Origin: Thraustochytrium sp. TN22
Lineage: Eukaryota; Sar; Bigyra; Thraustochytrida; Thraustochytriidae
Length of the DNA stretch: 64,000 bases
Direction: 5' to 3'
NCBI GenBank assembly: GCA_013306675.1
Contig: JABLUY010000029.1
Coordinates: 1-64,000, forward strand
The position numbers and the translations under genes are program-made. Positions 44,865 to 54,800 of the stretch are shown here, piece after piece; position 1 is the first letter of the stretch, and each line of letters begins with the position of its first letter. A model generated the notes under the pieces. It was not told the origin of the DNA. It made no database searches and saw nothing but the letters and a program-made list of their open reading frames with translations.

Positions 44865-47800
44865 TCAGCGCGGCCGCGGCTTGCCGATGCGGAACTCCCG
44901 CGTGATGAACTTGCGGAGCGTCGGGAGCCGATTGTAGAGCTCTTCTGGCACCATGAGCAAAAGCCGGCGCGTCCGCTTGAGCTCGTTATCGAGAGTGCGA
45001 ATAATACCCCTCACCAGGAAGAAATATACGCCGAAGGTAATGACGAGGTAGAGCCCGAGGATGATCTCGCGCGTGACCCTGTCCGCTTCGAGTTGGCCCG
45101 TCACCTCACTCACGTACAATTTGACCGAGGTGGTGTACTGCACCTGGAGAAACTGCTCCTCGAGCTTGAGCAGCGTCTCGAGGGCAGCGGGTACAAGAGT
45201 GAATCCGCTGGCATCTCCTCCACTTTGCCGCAGCGACGGAACCTCGGTGAGCTCTGCAACGAAGCGCTTCATGAAATGGCGCGTGGCGGTCATGAGGCCC
45301 CCCGTCATGATGCCGTCCATGTAGGTCTCGCACTCACTCAGGTTGGTCCCAGGGTAGTTGTAGCAGCCGTCCTCGAGCAAGAGGACGAGCTGCAAGTTAT
45401 CGTTGCTGGAGCGCAGCAGGCCCTCGGACTCTCTCCCTGGTCGTCCGTGGAAGAGCACGTTGTTGACGCTCTCGAACATGTTCGCCTTGTCCAGGACGTT
45501 GTCGCTTGTGACCGCGTATGAGGGGCCCACCTCCATTTCCGTGCTCGCGAGGTACTTGAAGAGCGTGTGCTTGACCAAGCGAAGCGTAGCGCGGCGTAGA
45601 CCCGAGTAGTTCACCGAAGTGGGCACGCGCAGGAGGTAGTCTATGTTGAGGTAAAAGCCCAGCGTGTAGTTGAAGACGTAAAAGAAAAATGCCGCGAATG
45701 CCGGGACGGCCATCTGGAAGAGGATGCGGAGCTGAGAGGTCACGTTCGTCTTGGCTGAGCGGAGCCGGTTCTCGAGTTTGGAGTCCGTGTCTTCACGTTC
45801 GAGAGGTGCCACCACGGTGACTGGCGCCTGCACGACCCGTCGAGTGCGAGATCTCTTGAACGAGGCGATGAAGCGCTGTACGCGCCGCCAAAAGAAGGCG
45901 ATGCCGCGCGCCGGGGCTGCTGCTGCCCTTGCGCAGGTCCGTCTTGCACGCCCTGCATAGGACAGCTCATAGAACTCATCTTCATCACCGTCGCGACTGT
46001 GCCCGAGGCGCCGGACGCCACTGCCGCCGCTGCCGCCGCTACCATCGGTACTACCTACGAACGGGTTCGCGATGCCACTGCTGTTGGTAGGCGCCTTCCT
46101 TTCGTCGAATCCATCCTCTGCGATAGGCGGGGAATCGCGCAAGGGCCCAGACGAGTCCGGCGTGGCGACCTCTTCAATCGTCTGGATGCGCTTCGCCGAC
46201 TCGACGAGGCGCGTCTCGGTTCTCTTCTCGATTTCCTCCTTCTTCTCTTTCTTGCGCGGCGCGTCGGCCCAATTTGCCGCGTTGTTCAGCTGGCTGTCGA
46301 GCACCTCGCTGGCGACCTCGTGAACGTCAAGCAGCCGCTTCCTGCATCGCTGCGAGATGGTAGTTATGGATTTGTTTGGAATCGACTTGAGCACCTCGAG
46401 CACCTCCATCTTGTTGCGCTCCACAAGCTTGATGAGGGGCCAGATGAAGTATGCCAGCAAGACCACCTGCATGAAGCTAGAAACACCCATCGCCGTCCAG
46501 AAGAATGGAATCAGGTTCCTGATCTCGCTTTCCGCAAGTTCCTGGAACATGTACGTGGTCCGATTCAGGTCGAGCACGTATGAGTTTGCCACAGCTGCTT
46601 GTGTGAGTAGCAGGTAGACGTTTGCGTTGTCGACGGTGAAGTCCTCGAGCGGCGAGTCCAGGAGGTTTGCTGCGGCACCTGTCACCAGGCTTGTTGCATC
46701 GTAGAGACTCTTGAGCTCATCACGCACCGTACTCCCGCTTAACACGTGGAGGACCGTGGTTTTAGAGCTGTACAGCGCGTTCAAGTCGTCCGTCAGGTCG
46801 CGCATTCCGAAAGCGCTTTTCTCGATGACGCGCAGACTCTCTGTATTGGAGAGCATCTCGGCTCGCAGTGCCTCCTCCGTCAGCTCTGGAGGTAGTAGTA
46901 CGCCCTGGTTGAGCAACACGAGCGCGTGCGTGCAGTACGCCAAAGAGATAGCATTGAAGCGGCGAAACCCCGCCTTGTTAAGGAAGGCAACCTCCGAGGC
47001 GTAGCGTTCCAGATTGCGTTCCTGGATGAAGTAGAAGATGAGCGAGCACGTCACCACAACGAGCAGGCAGACCACATAGACAAGGGTGAGCTTCTGCAGC
47101 TGTGGCGACATCTTCTTGCCATTGCCCTCGGCCTGCAGAAGGCGACGCAGGTACATGCCGGCAATTGTGGATTGCGAGCCGCCCGACTGACCGGAACCAA
47201 CTGAACTTCCGGACTTTGACCCGGGCGCCTTGGGCTTGGAGTTTTCGACGCCGCCAAAGTCGAGAGCGGAGGTGAGCGGCGCAAACTTGTCCGCGCCCTC
47301 GATATCCTCGTCAACATCGGATGACGCGTCGGATCCCGCCTCAGCAACATCGATAGAATCCGAGGTAGACAGAATGCTTCCGGTGCGGGGGCGGGGGCGC
47401 ATCGACGCGGCCTCTTTGGTAATGACACGCATGGTCACCTTTTGCAGGTGGAAGCCCTCGTAGTTGAAATCTTCAATCCGGAGCGAGCAGGAGTGGAGCT
47501 CGTCGACGAACTCGGCGCGCAGGTTCATCAGTTTCATGGGCACAAAGTCGGCCTCGTCCAGGGAGCGTTGCACGACGTCATGATGGTTCTCGACGAGGTC
47601 GCGTAGCTCGATGGTTGACCCAATGAGCGTCGGGTGCGTGTCGAGCGCGGTGGTAAATTTCTCGAGGAGAAAGCTCCCAGCGTCGGAGGCGGCGATGATC
47701 TGACCGCCGTTGTGCTGCTCAGAAAAGAGCAGGAAACCCTGGTGCGCCACCTCATCCTCAAGGCCAAACTTGGACTCCTGCAGCGCGCGCTCGTCTGGAA

Positions 47801-50162
47801 CGAACGATAGAAACATGGTGAAGGTGATGCCGTCCGTTGTGTACGGGGAGAGCTGCATCGTGACCTGGAAACAGTCCTTGCGCGAGGTTACGCAAAAAGA
47901 TGTGATCTTGTGGCCAAAGAGCGCGCAGCGACCCTCCATGAAAAACGACGCCACGATGGCCTTGAGGTGCGTCGTGAACGGAGGCACCAAATACTCCATG
48001 ACGCTGCGGCCAATGAGCTTTTGCGAGACATTCTGCAGCACGTAGGAGGCGTCGCCGTTCACATAGGAGATCTCGCCAAAGCCCGTGCCGTGGGTGGTCG
48101 TCTCGCCAATCTCAAAGACCATGACCGGGTCGAAGCGGCGCGTGCGTGTCGACGGGTCGGAGTTGTCGATCTGCTGGCCGCGGTCATCGTCGTACGTGAT
48201 GGCGCGAGTCAGTGCTTGCTGGCTTGCGATGCGGTCATTGACTACATCACTCAAGAAACCGCCATAGAGCTTCAGGACCCGAGCCTGCTTGGGCTGGAGC
48301 CGCGTCAAACGCAGGTACGCGCTCTGCGCCTTGGATGAGTACTCCGCAACGGCCTTGGCCAGCGTCTGCACGCGAATCATGTCCGGATGCGTTGCCGATA
48401 GCTCGTTCCAGAATTCGAGCAGCGTCCAGCACGCCTGGCGGTCGTAGTTTTTGGCCTCACGCTCGTACTTTTCGCTGGCAACGAAGGAAACCACCTCTTT
48501 GCCGGTAGAGACGTTGTGCTTGATCTCGGACTGGAGCTTGAAGAGACCGAACTCAAGATCGAACCATGGCTTCCGGCGGGCCGCAATGAGGATGGCCTTG
48601 CGGCTGAGCACAACGCCCTGCTCCTTCTCGAAGAACGTTTTGAAGAAGTAGATCATGAACATGGGCAGCTGCGCCGACCCTGGGAACTGGGCCACGGCGT
48701 TCTCGTAGAGCTTCTGCACACGGTAGAGCACGCGGTCGCCGCGGCGGCGCCGGTGACCGGCCTGGCGGTCCTCGCGCGACACGACGCCGTCTTTGGTCTT
48801 GGCAAAGAGCGGGATCGCCGACTCGTCGTCGCTCTCTTCATCACTGCTGTCGGCGTCGCGGTTGATCACCTCGTTGTCGCGAAGGACCGGCTGCACTGCG
48901 GAAGCGCGTTTATGGTCAACGGCGAAGATAGGGTGGTTGTCGAGGAGGTAGTTGCGAACCTTGAGCTCGAACTCATAGGCATTCTTGAGCCGGTAGACCG
49001 GCTTATTTGCTAAAGACCGTTTTCGGTACTCGAGCATGAAGACGGTGAGCGGAACGACGAGCGCCACGCCTGTAATAAGCGCCACGGAGACATCCCGCGC
49101 GGCGATGGAGTCATCCAACGTCGCGTCCGCGCCCTGCACGTCCGGGTTGCCGAGAACCGTCTTGATCCAGCGCAGGAACATGGCGCTCGAGAACCACACT
49201 AGAATACTCATCGACACGCCCGCCAGCATGTTCATCCGTGGCCGGTAATAAGGCTGGTACCACACGTAAAAGTAGGTGAGCATGCTGGAGAAGAGGAGCA
49301 GCATCGCGTGACGCGAGAGCTCCGCCGCGAAGCGGCCGTGCAGCGTCGTGTCGATGTCCCACACCGAGTGCACGGACGAGAGCACGATCTTGGCGAGGAT
49401 GTTGAAGACCGTGACGCGCGTGTGCGCCGAGGCATGCGGCGAGTCCGAGGTCATGAGCGGGTCAAAGTAGGTGGAGCCAATCGCCACAGCCAGCAGGATG
49501 TAGAAGATCGAGAGTACCATGACGATAGGCTGCCACACGGAGCACTGCAAATTGAAGCTTGAACAGCTGAACATGAGCGAGAGAAGCTGAATGGTGGGGA
49601 TGAAGGCCAGCCCAATGAGTACTGAGGCCTGTAGCCGCAGCACCTTGATGGGCCAGAGCACGTTGAACGTATTGGACCACCCATAAGCCACATAGAGCGC
49701 GTTGAGCAAAATGAGCACCACGGCCGAGATGGTGATGAAGAGGCAGACCTCGTAGCCCACAAGGTACTTCATCAGGTTGCTCACGTCAGAGAAGAAGATG
49801 ATGTTCTGCAGGATGTCCGCCGACGCCGGCAGGTCACCCGAAGAATCGGTGCTCTCGTCGAGCATGGGCGACAGCGCGAAGGTGTAAAGCTGCACGCTCT
49901 CGATGATGATACTCAGATGCGCCGACCAGTGCGACTTGCTGCACTCGCGCGACAGCAGCAGCAGCACCCCAGCTGCCGCATCCTTGGCGTTCGTATAGGT
50001 TTTCTCCAGCCAGTCGAAGAGCGACTCCTGCTTGCCGACCTTGCTCAGCGCGTTTTCGTCGCTCAGCTCCATGCCGCCCTCATTTCCCTCGGCCTGTCCT
50101 CTACTCTCCCCGCTCACGGACTCTGTATCGTCCATGGTCGATAGGCGTCGCATTGTAACCAT
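44865..50162 (-). CDS. TmcB-like multi-pass membrane protein with PAS-like domain (paralogue 1)
   Basis: 1765 aa from the ATG at 50162. About six to eight hydrophobic spans occupy residues 95-440. A cytosolic helical region follows, ending in AYLRLTRLQPKQARVLKLYG. The PAS-like segment comes next (GEISYVNGDASYVLQNVSQK, then GRSVMEYLVPPFTTHLKAIV). After a Ser-rich linker, a membrane span (VVCLLVVVTCSLIFYFI) leads to an outer sensor-like region. Later spans flank a second outer region, and the C-terminus has TRRLLLMVPEELYNRLP. The overall plan is that of the tiny-macrocyst (TmcB/TmcC) family known from Dictyostelium and many protists, whose biochemical role is unclear; a membrane sensor is the usual guess. 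It is the divergent third paralogue, head-to-head with the tandem pair. Confidence 0.8.
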   Translation of the reverse strand: MVTMRRLSTMDDTESVSGESRGQAEGNEGGMELSDENALSKVGKQESLFDWLEKTYTNAKDAAAGVLLLLSRECSKSHWSAHLSIIIESVQLYTFALSPMLDESTDSSGDLPASADILQNIIFFSDVSNLMKYLVGYEVCLFITISAVVLILLNALYVAYGWSNTFNVLWPIKVLRLQASVLIGLAFIPTIQLLSLMFSCSSFNLQCSVWQPIVMVLSIFYILLAVAIGSTYFDPLMTSDSPHASAHTRVTVFNILAKIVLSSVHSVWDIDTTLHGRFAAELSRHAMLLLFSSMLTYFYVWYQPYYRPRMNMLAGVSMSILVWFSSAMFLRWIKTVLGNPDVQGADATLDDSIAARDVSVALITGVALVVPLTVFMLEYRKRSLANKPVYRLKNAYEFELKVRNYLLDNHPIFAVDHKRASAVQPVLRDNEVINRDADSSDEESDDESAIPLFAKTKDGVVSREDRQAGHRRRRGDRVLYRVQKLYENAVAQFPGSAQLPMFMIYFFKTFFEKEQGVVLSRKAILIAARRKPWFDLEFGLFKLQSEIKHNVSTGKEVVSFVASEKYEREAKNYDRQACWTLLEFWNELSATHPDMIRVQTLAKAVAEYSSKAQSAYLRLTRLQPKQARVLKLYGGFLSDVVNDRIASQQALTRAITYDDDRGQQIDNSDPSTRTRRFDPVMVFEIGETTTHGTGFGEISYVNGDASYVLQNVSQKLIGRSVMEYLVPPFTTHLKAIVASFFMEGRCALFGHKITSFCVTSRKDCFQVTMQLSPYTTDGITFTMFLSFVPDERALQESKFGLEDEVAHQGFLLFSEQHNGGQIIAASDAGSFLLEKFTTALDTHPTLIGSTIELRDLVENHHDVVQRSLDEADFVPMKLMNLRAEFVDELHSCSLRIEDFNYEGFHLQKVTMRVITKEAASMRPRPRTGSILSTSDSIDVAEAGSDASSDVDEDIEGADKFAPLTSALDFGGVENSKPKAPGSKSGSSVGSGQSGGSQSTIAGMYLRRLLQAEGNGKKMSPQLQKLTLVYVVCLLVVVTCSLIFYFIQERNLERYASEVAFLNKAGFRRFNAISLAYCTHALVLLNQGVLLPPELTEEALRAEMLSNTESLRVIEKSAFGMRDLTDDLNALYSSKTTVLHVLSGSTVRDELKSLYDATSLVTGAAANLLDSPLEDFTVDNANVYLLLTQAAVANSYVLDLNRTTYMFQELAESEIRNLIPFFWTAMGVSSFMQVVLLAYFIWPLIKLVERNKMEVLEVLKSIPNKSITTISQRCRKRLLDVHEVASEVLDSQLNNAANWADAPRKKEKKEEIEKRTETRLVESAKRIQTIEEVATPDSSGPLRDSPPIAEDGFDERKAPTNSSGIANPFVGSTDGSGGSGGSGVRRLGHSRDGDEDEFYELSYAGRARRTCARAAAAPARGIAFFWRRVQRFIASFKRSRTRRVVQAPVTVVAPLEREDTDSKLENRLRSAKTNVTSQLRILFQMAVPAFAAFFFYVFNYTLGFYLNIDYLLRVPTSVNYSGLRRATLRLVKHTLFKYLASTEMEVGPSYAVTSDNVLDKANMFESVNNVLFHGRPGRESEGLLRSSNDNLQLVLLLEDGCYNYPGTNLSECETYMDGIMTGGLMTATRHFMKRFVAELTEVPSLRQSGGDASGFTLVPAALETLLKLEEQFLQVQYTTSVKLYVSEVTGQLEADRVTREIILGLYLVITFGVYFFLVRGIIRTLDNELKRTRRLLLMVPEELYNRLPTLRKFITREFRIGKPRPR

Positions 50163-51866
50163 TTCTGGCGTGGCGACCTGCTGCGCTGATTGCCTGCTGG
50201 CTGGACCTTGACCGTGGCCGCGACAGCACTGCACGTCTCGCGGACGCGCCGCGCCGCTCAGCCGCGCACGCAGGCGCCGCCGGGTGAGCGCGTGCGCGAG
50301 CACACGAGCGCGCCAGCAGGCGCCAGCAGGCGCGAGCGCGCGAGCGCGCGAGCGCAACCCTGCGAGGAGTCTGGGACGCAGACTTGCCAGCACAGCTCTG
50401 CACGCCCTCGTCGCGAGCACCCAGTACGTGCTCACGCGGCGTCCTCCGACTCAGGGCCAGGCTGCCTGCCTCTGCCTCTGTCGACGAAGCGCAAGACAAG
50501 TTCGCGATGGAAACCCGGTAACTTGGCTAGTAGAGCGAGCAACAAACGCGAACTCAACGAAATATACAAGGCTGGTGGCTTGCACACGGGCTGGTAGCCC
50601 CGCCCGCCCGCCTCAGACCGCCATTGCTCGTGGCTGTGGCTCGGAAACCTGCCTCCCCCAACGGTCTTCCGGCACCGGGGGAGGCGGAAAGGCGGCGAGC
50701 TAACGTTACGACTCGGAGCAGCCAGGCTACTACCGTCCCGGTCCACCAAGGCGGTGCCTCTCTGTTGTTACTGTTACGGCAAGCTGTTCGGGCGGCAACT
50801 TGCCGGCAAAGGACCCAGCAAGCATCACAGCTCAGAGGGGGACAGCGACTGTCCGATGGCCCGGGCGCTTCCATGCTTGATGTTAGTTAGGGAGGAGTCC
50901 ACGAGGCAGGAGTTGCCCCAATCGCGCCGGAGAGACGTACGCAAGACTTGCGGCAGCACCAGACCATCGAAGCTACCATGCGTCTCGACTGGCCCGGACT
51001 GCGCTCACCTGGCTAGCGTCCATGGCGACAAACGATGCGATGCTCTCCTCATTGCTTGGGTCGGGTAAGAGTGTTTCTCTCTTCCAAGACGCCGTGAAGA
51101 CGGGGAAGGAAACGATCGCAGAGTTGCGTCGTCCCACTGGCAGCTGGTCGCAGTAGCGTTAGGCTTCGATAAATCGAAGCGTGCGTACAGCCCATGTCGG
51201 CAGCAGCCAAAGAGCTCGCTCCGCCGTATCCGAGCCATTCCGAAACATAACCGTTGAATTCTGCCTGAACGTGACATGGCAGTCCTTGGACACCCATCCA
51301 CAACGGGTTCGCTTGGTGACATCCCGGGGCATTGGTAGTGCGGTAGCGCCTGCAGTGCCAGTATCAAGTACCCGGTACCTCATGTAGTGGGCCGATTCTG
51401 AGGGTGCCGTTACATACCCACGCGAAACGCTGAAAACCTGGTTTGTCACATCCAAGTAGACTGACTGTAAGCAAACAGCGAGTTGGACGAGGTCAGGCGG
51501 CAGTGCGGTCCCCCAACGATGCGTAGACATCGGAACGCGTTGGTTGGTTGGCATCTGGCTGATCGGAAGACCTCAAGGGCGCGGAAGAACGGTGTGGGTC
51601 ATTCTGGCGGCACGATGCTCGTCGTGGAGAAATGGTAGACTGGCTTTGCCCTGGGTCCACGTCGGCCCAGCCAGTCGGGGTGCGGGCAGGCAGCGCAGAA
51701 CATCCTTCGCGAGGCCGGGTTGGCCCTGGTGTGGCGGCTGCACCAGGAGCTGGGCTGGGCCAGCCTCGCACAAGCCCGACCGCTTGCGGCTGGGGGAGCT
51801 TGAGCGCCGTGCACGCAGTCAGACAACGGGAAGACAGCTCTCGCGTCGTGCGCGTTCGAGGCGTTG
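50163..51866. promoter_or_regulatory. 1.7-kb bidirectional leader between TmcB-like paralogues 1 and 2
   Basis: Between divergent paralogues. The left 250 bp are GC-rich with a GCGAGCGC run; the rest is of mixed composition. Several short open frames exist on both strands, none with recognisable protein character. An intron-like stretch near 51440-51475 (CTGACTG) could belong to a spliced 5' leader, but this is not demonstrable. Confidence 0.45.
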
Positions 51867-54800
51867 ATGGCCATGGAGGATGACATCGCGTCCGAGCTCA
51901 TGCTGCACGCCGACGACACGTCTGGCAACGGTGGGCCCCTGCAAGCGAAGGAGGTCAGCGATGGACAGGAGGATAACTGGGGCGACTTCTTGGACAAATC
52001 GATACGCAAGGCGCGCGAAATCGTCACGGGCACACTCTTGCTCCTGTCCGAAGAGGCCGGCATGACATCCTTCTCGACCAAGGTTGGCATCACTGTTATG
52101 ACCGTGCAGTCATTCTCCATTGTGCTCGAGCCGCTCACCGTGGGAGACATTGCGGCAGAAGACCAGATTCGCAAGTTCTTGTCCACCGTCGTGTACTACG
52201 CAAACCTTTACAACATCGCCGTAGAGACCATCTCATACCGCTATGCCATGTACGGGGCACTCGCGTGGGTCTTCTGTCTCGTGAGCGTGGCCAGCTTCGT
52301 CGGCTACCGCAAGTCGACCGGCGCGAACTCGTCCAGCACATGGTCCGTGAAGATTCTCCGGCGCGCTTCGTCATTCACATCGGGCGTGGCGTGGATCCCT
52401 TTGCAGCAGCTCTTTATTCATCTCATCGTGGCGCCCGCCTCGCAAGAGGCCGTCGCGACATCTGGTGTGCGCGCCGTCGGCATCATCTTCTGGGTCTTCC
52501 TCTCGGTCTTCGTCTTTGTTACCGTGAGTACCACCTATGACCCGATCCTTACGTCAGAGTCTGCGATGGCTTGCGCGCACACGCGCATTGCGCTGCTCGA
52601 GCGCGTCGTGATGCTTTTCTGCGCCGCCATCACGACCATCTGGGAGGTTTACGATCTCTGGAACGAAGAGATGCTTGACTTGATGCGCATGATCAGCTTC
52701 CTCGCCAGTAGCGTCATGCTCGCCTTTCTGTACCTGCACTATCAGCCCTACTACAAGCACACGATCAACACCTGGCATGCGGTGAGCTGCATGGGCTTGG
52801 TGTGGCTCAACTTTGGCATGCTGGTGCGCAAGCTCAAGTCGCTCATCCTGGACCAGCCGCTCACCGTGGCGGACTTCGATGCAGCAGTCATCATCACCTG
52901 CGGCATGCCGCTCATCGTACCCCTGACGAGCTTCATGGCGCACTACCGATTGGAGCGTCTGCGGCATCTCGACACTTTCCTGATCCGAAACCCGTATGAG
53001 CTTGAGCTAAAGCTCCGCACCTATCTGCGCGAGAATCACCCCGCCTTCAAAGACATCACCGAGGGTGGCAAAGGCACGAGTGAAGCACTTCTGGGCACAG
53101 ACTTTGACTTATCAGATGGCGCTACGACGCTTGATGAGAACGGGCTGTCGCAGCTTTGGTCGGGCTTTGGCAACGGCACAAAGCACGCTCAGAGCAATCT
53201 GCATCAGAAGCTTACTACGCAGGACCGAGAGGAGAGGCGCACTCTGCGTCACGTAAGAAGCGTCTATGACGCGGCCATCGCACAGTTCGCCCTCTCGCCC
53301 ATGATCTGCATGTTCCAGATCCACTTCTACCTTTGCTTCTTCCCCGCTGAACGCGGCACCATTCTCTCGCGCGAGCCGCTGCTCAAGGCTCGAAACCGCA
53401 AGCCGTACTTTGATATCATCTTCCGGCTTTCGAAGCTCTCCGTGCGCCTGCGGGACAGCGTGTCCACCGGGCGCGATGTCGTCGCCTTCGTGGCGAGCGA
53501 GAAGTGCGAGCGCGAGGCGCGCTTCTACGACCGCATGTCCTGCCTGCAGCTCCTCGAGTTCTGGAAGGAGTTCCAGAACAAGTCGCCAGACGTCCACCGC
53601 ATCCAGCGCCTCAGCAAGCAGGTCTTCGAGTACTTTACCAAGGCGCAGAACTCGTACCTGCGCCTCCTCAAGCTGCAGCCGCGCTCCTCGCGCCACCTCC
53701 GCATGTATGGTTCCTTCCTGAGCGAGATCCTCAACGACAAAGCCGGCGCGGCCAAGATCACTTACCGTGCAGATGCGCTCGACGAGGAGCGCCACAAGGG
53801 CCCGGACCGCCCAGGAAAGCAGATCGACTTGCTCAGCGAGCGCCTGGACCCGGTCCTCATCTTCGAGATCAGCGACTCGCCCAGTGCCGTAACAGCGGCC
53901 CGGTCAACCTTTGGCGAGATCTCGTATGCCAACAACGACGCAGCATATCTGCTGAACGCAGCGACGCACAAGCTGGTCGGGCGCAACGTGAAGGAGTTCC
54001 TGGTGCCGCCTTTCTCGACGCACATGCATACCATCGTGACGTCCTTCTTCAAGGAAGGCTTCTCGCCCTTCTTCGGGCGCGCTGTGCGCACCTTCATCAT
54101 GTCTTCGCAACAGCATCTACTCGAGGTGTCGATGCGACTCGCACCGTACACGACCAACGGTGTGGACTTCACCGTGTTCCTGAGCCTCTCGCCGCTAGAG
54201 AGTCTCACGGATTCCACGGCCAAGGAAGATCGCTGGGTGGGCTACTTCCTGGCGTCTTCGTCGCACGATCCTGGCCGCGTGATTGGAAGCAATCAGGCGT
54301 TCTCGCAGCTGCTGCAGCGCTTCACGCACGCGCGCGAGATCGAGAGCCTCCGCACGGCGTCACTCATGGCAGGCGACCTCATCGAGGAGTACACGCAGCA
54401 GCGCGAGGAACTGATTGACGCGGGTGACAGCTGGACCGAGGTGGAACTGATGGAGCTCAAGGAGGTGTGGGACAATCGTATTGCATCCATCACGTGCCAG
54501 GTGCGCACGTACGAGTATGAGGGCATGGTGCTCGACAAGGTGGCAGTGGCCGTCACACTCGAGCGTGCATCGCAGCGGAGCCATAAGTTGCCGCACTCGC
54601 CGCTGAGCCCAGCAGACTCTGTCGGCTCTCCTGCTTATGACATACACAGAGGATCATCAGCACTTTCGGAGAGCTCCCCCGGCGCGCACACATTCGGGAG
54701 GTCCCGATTGGCGTCACGGCACATGTCCAGCTACGTAGCCATGGCGCATCCCGAGAAGCGGACCTCAAAGGGACAACTCATAAGCGGTCACTACAGCAGC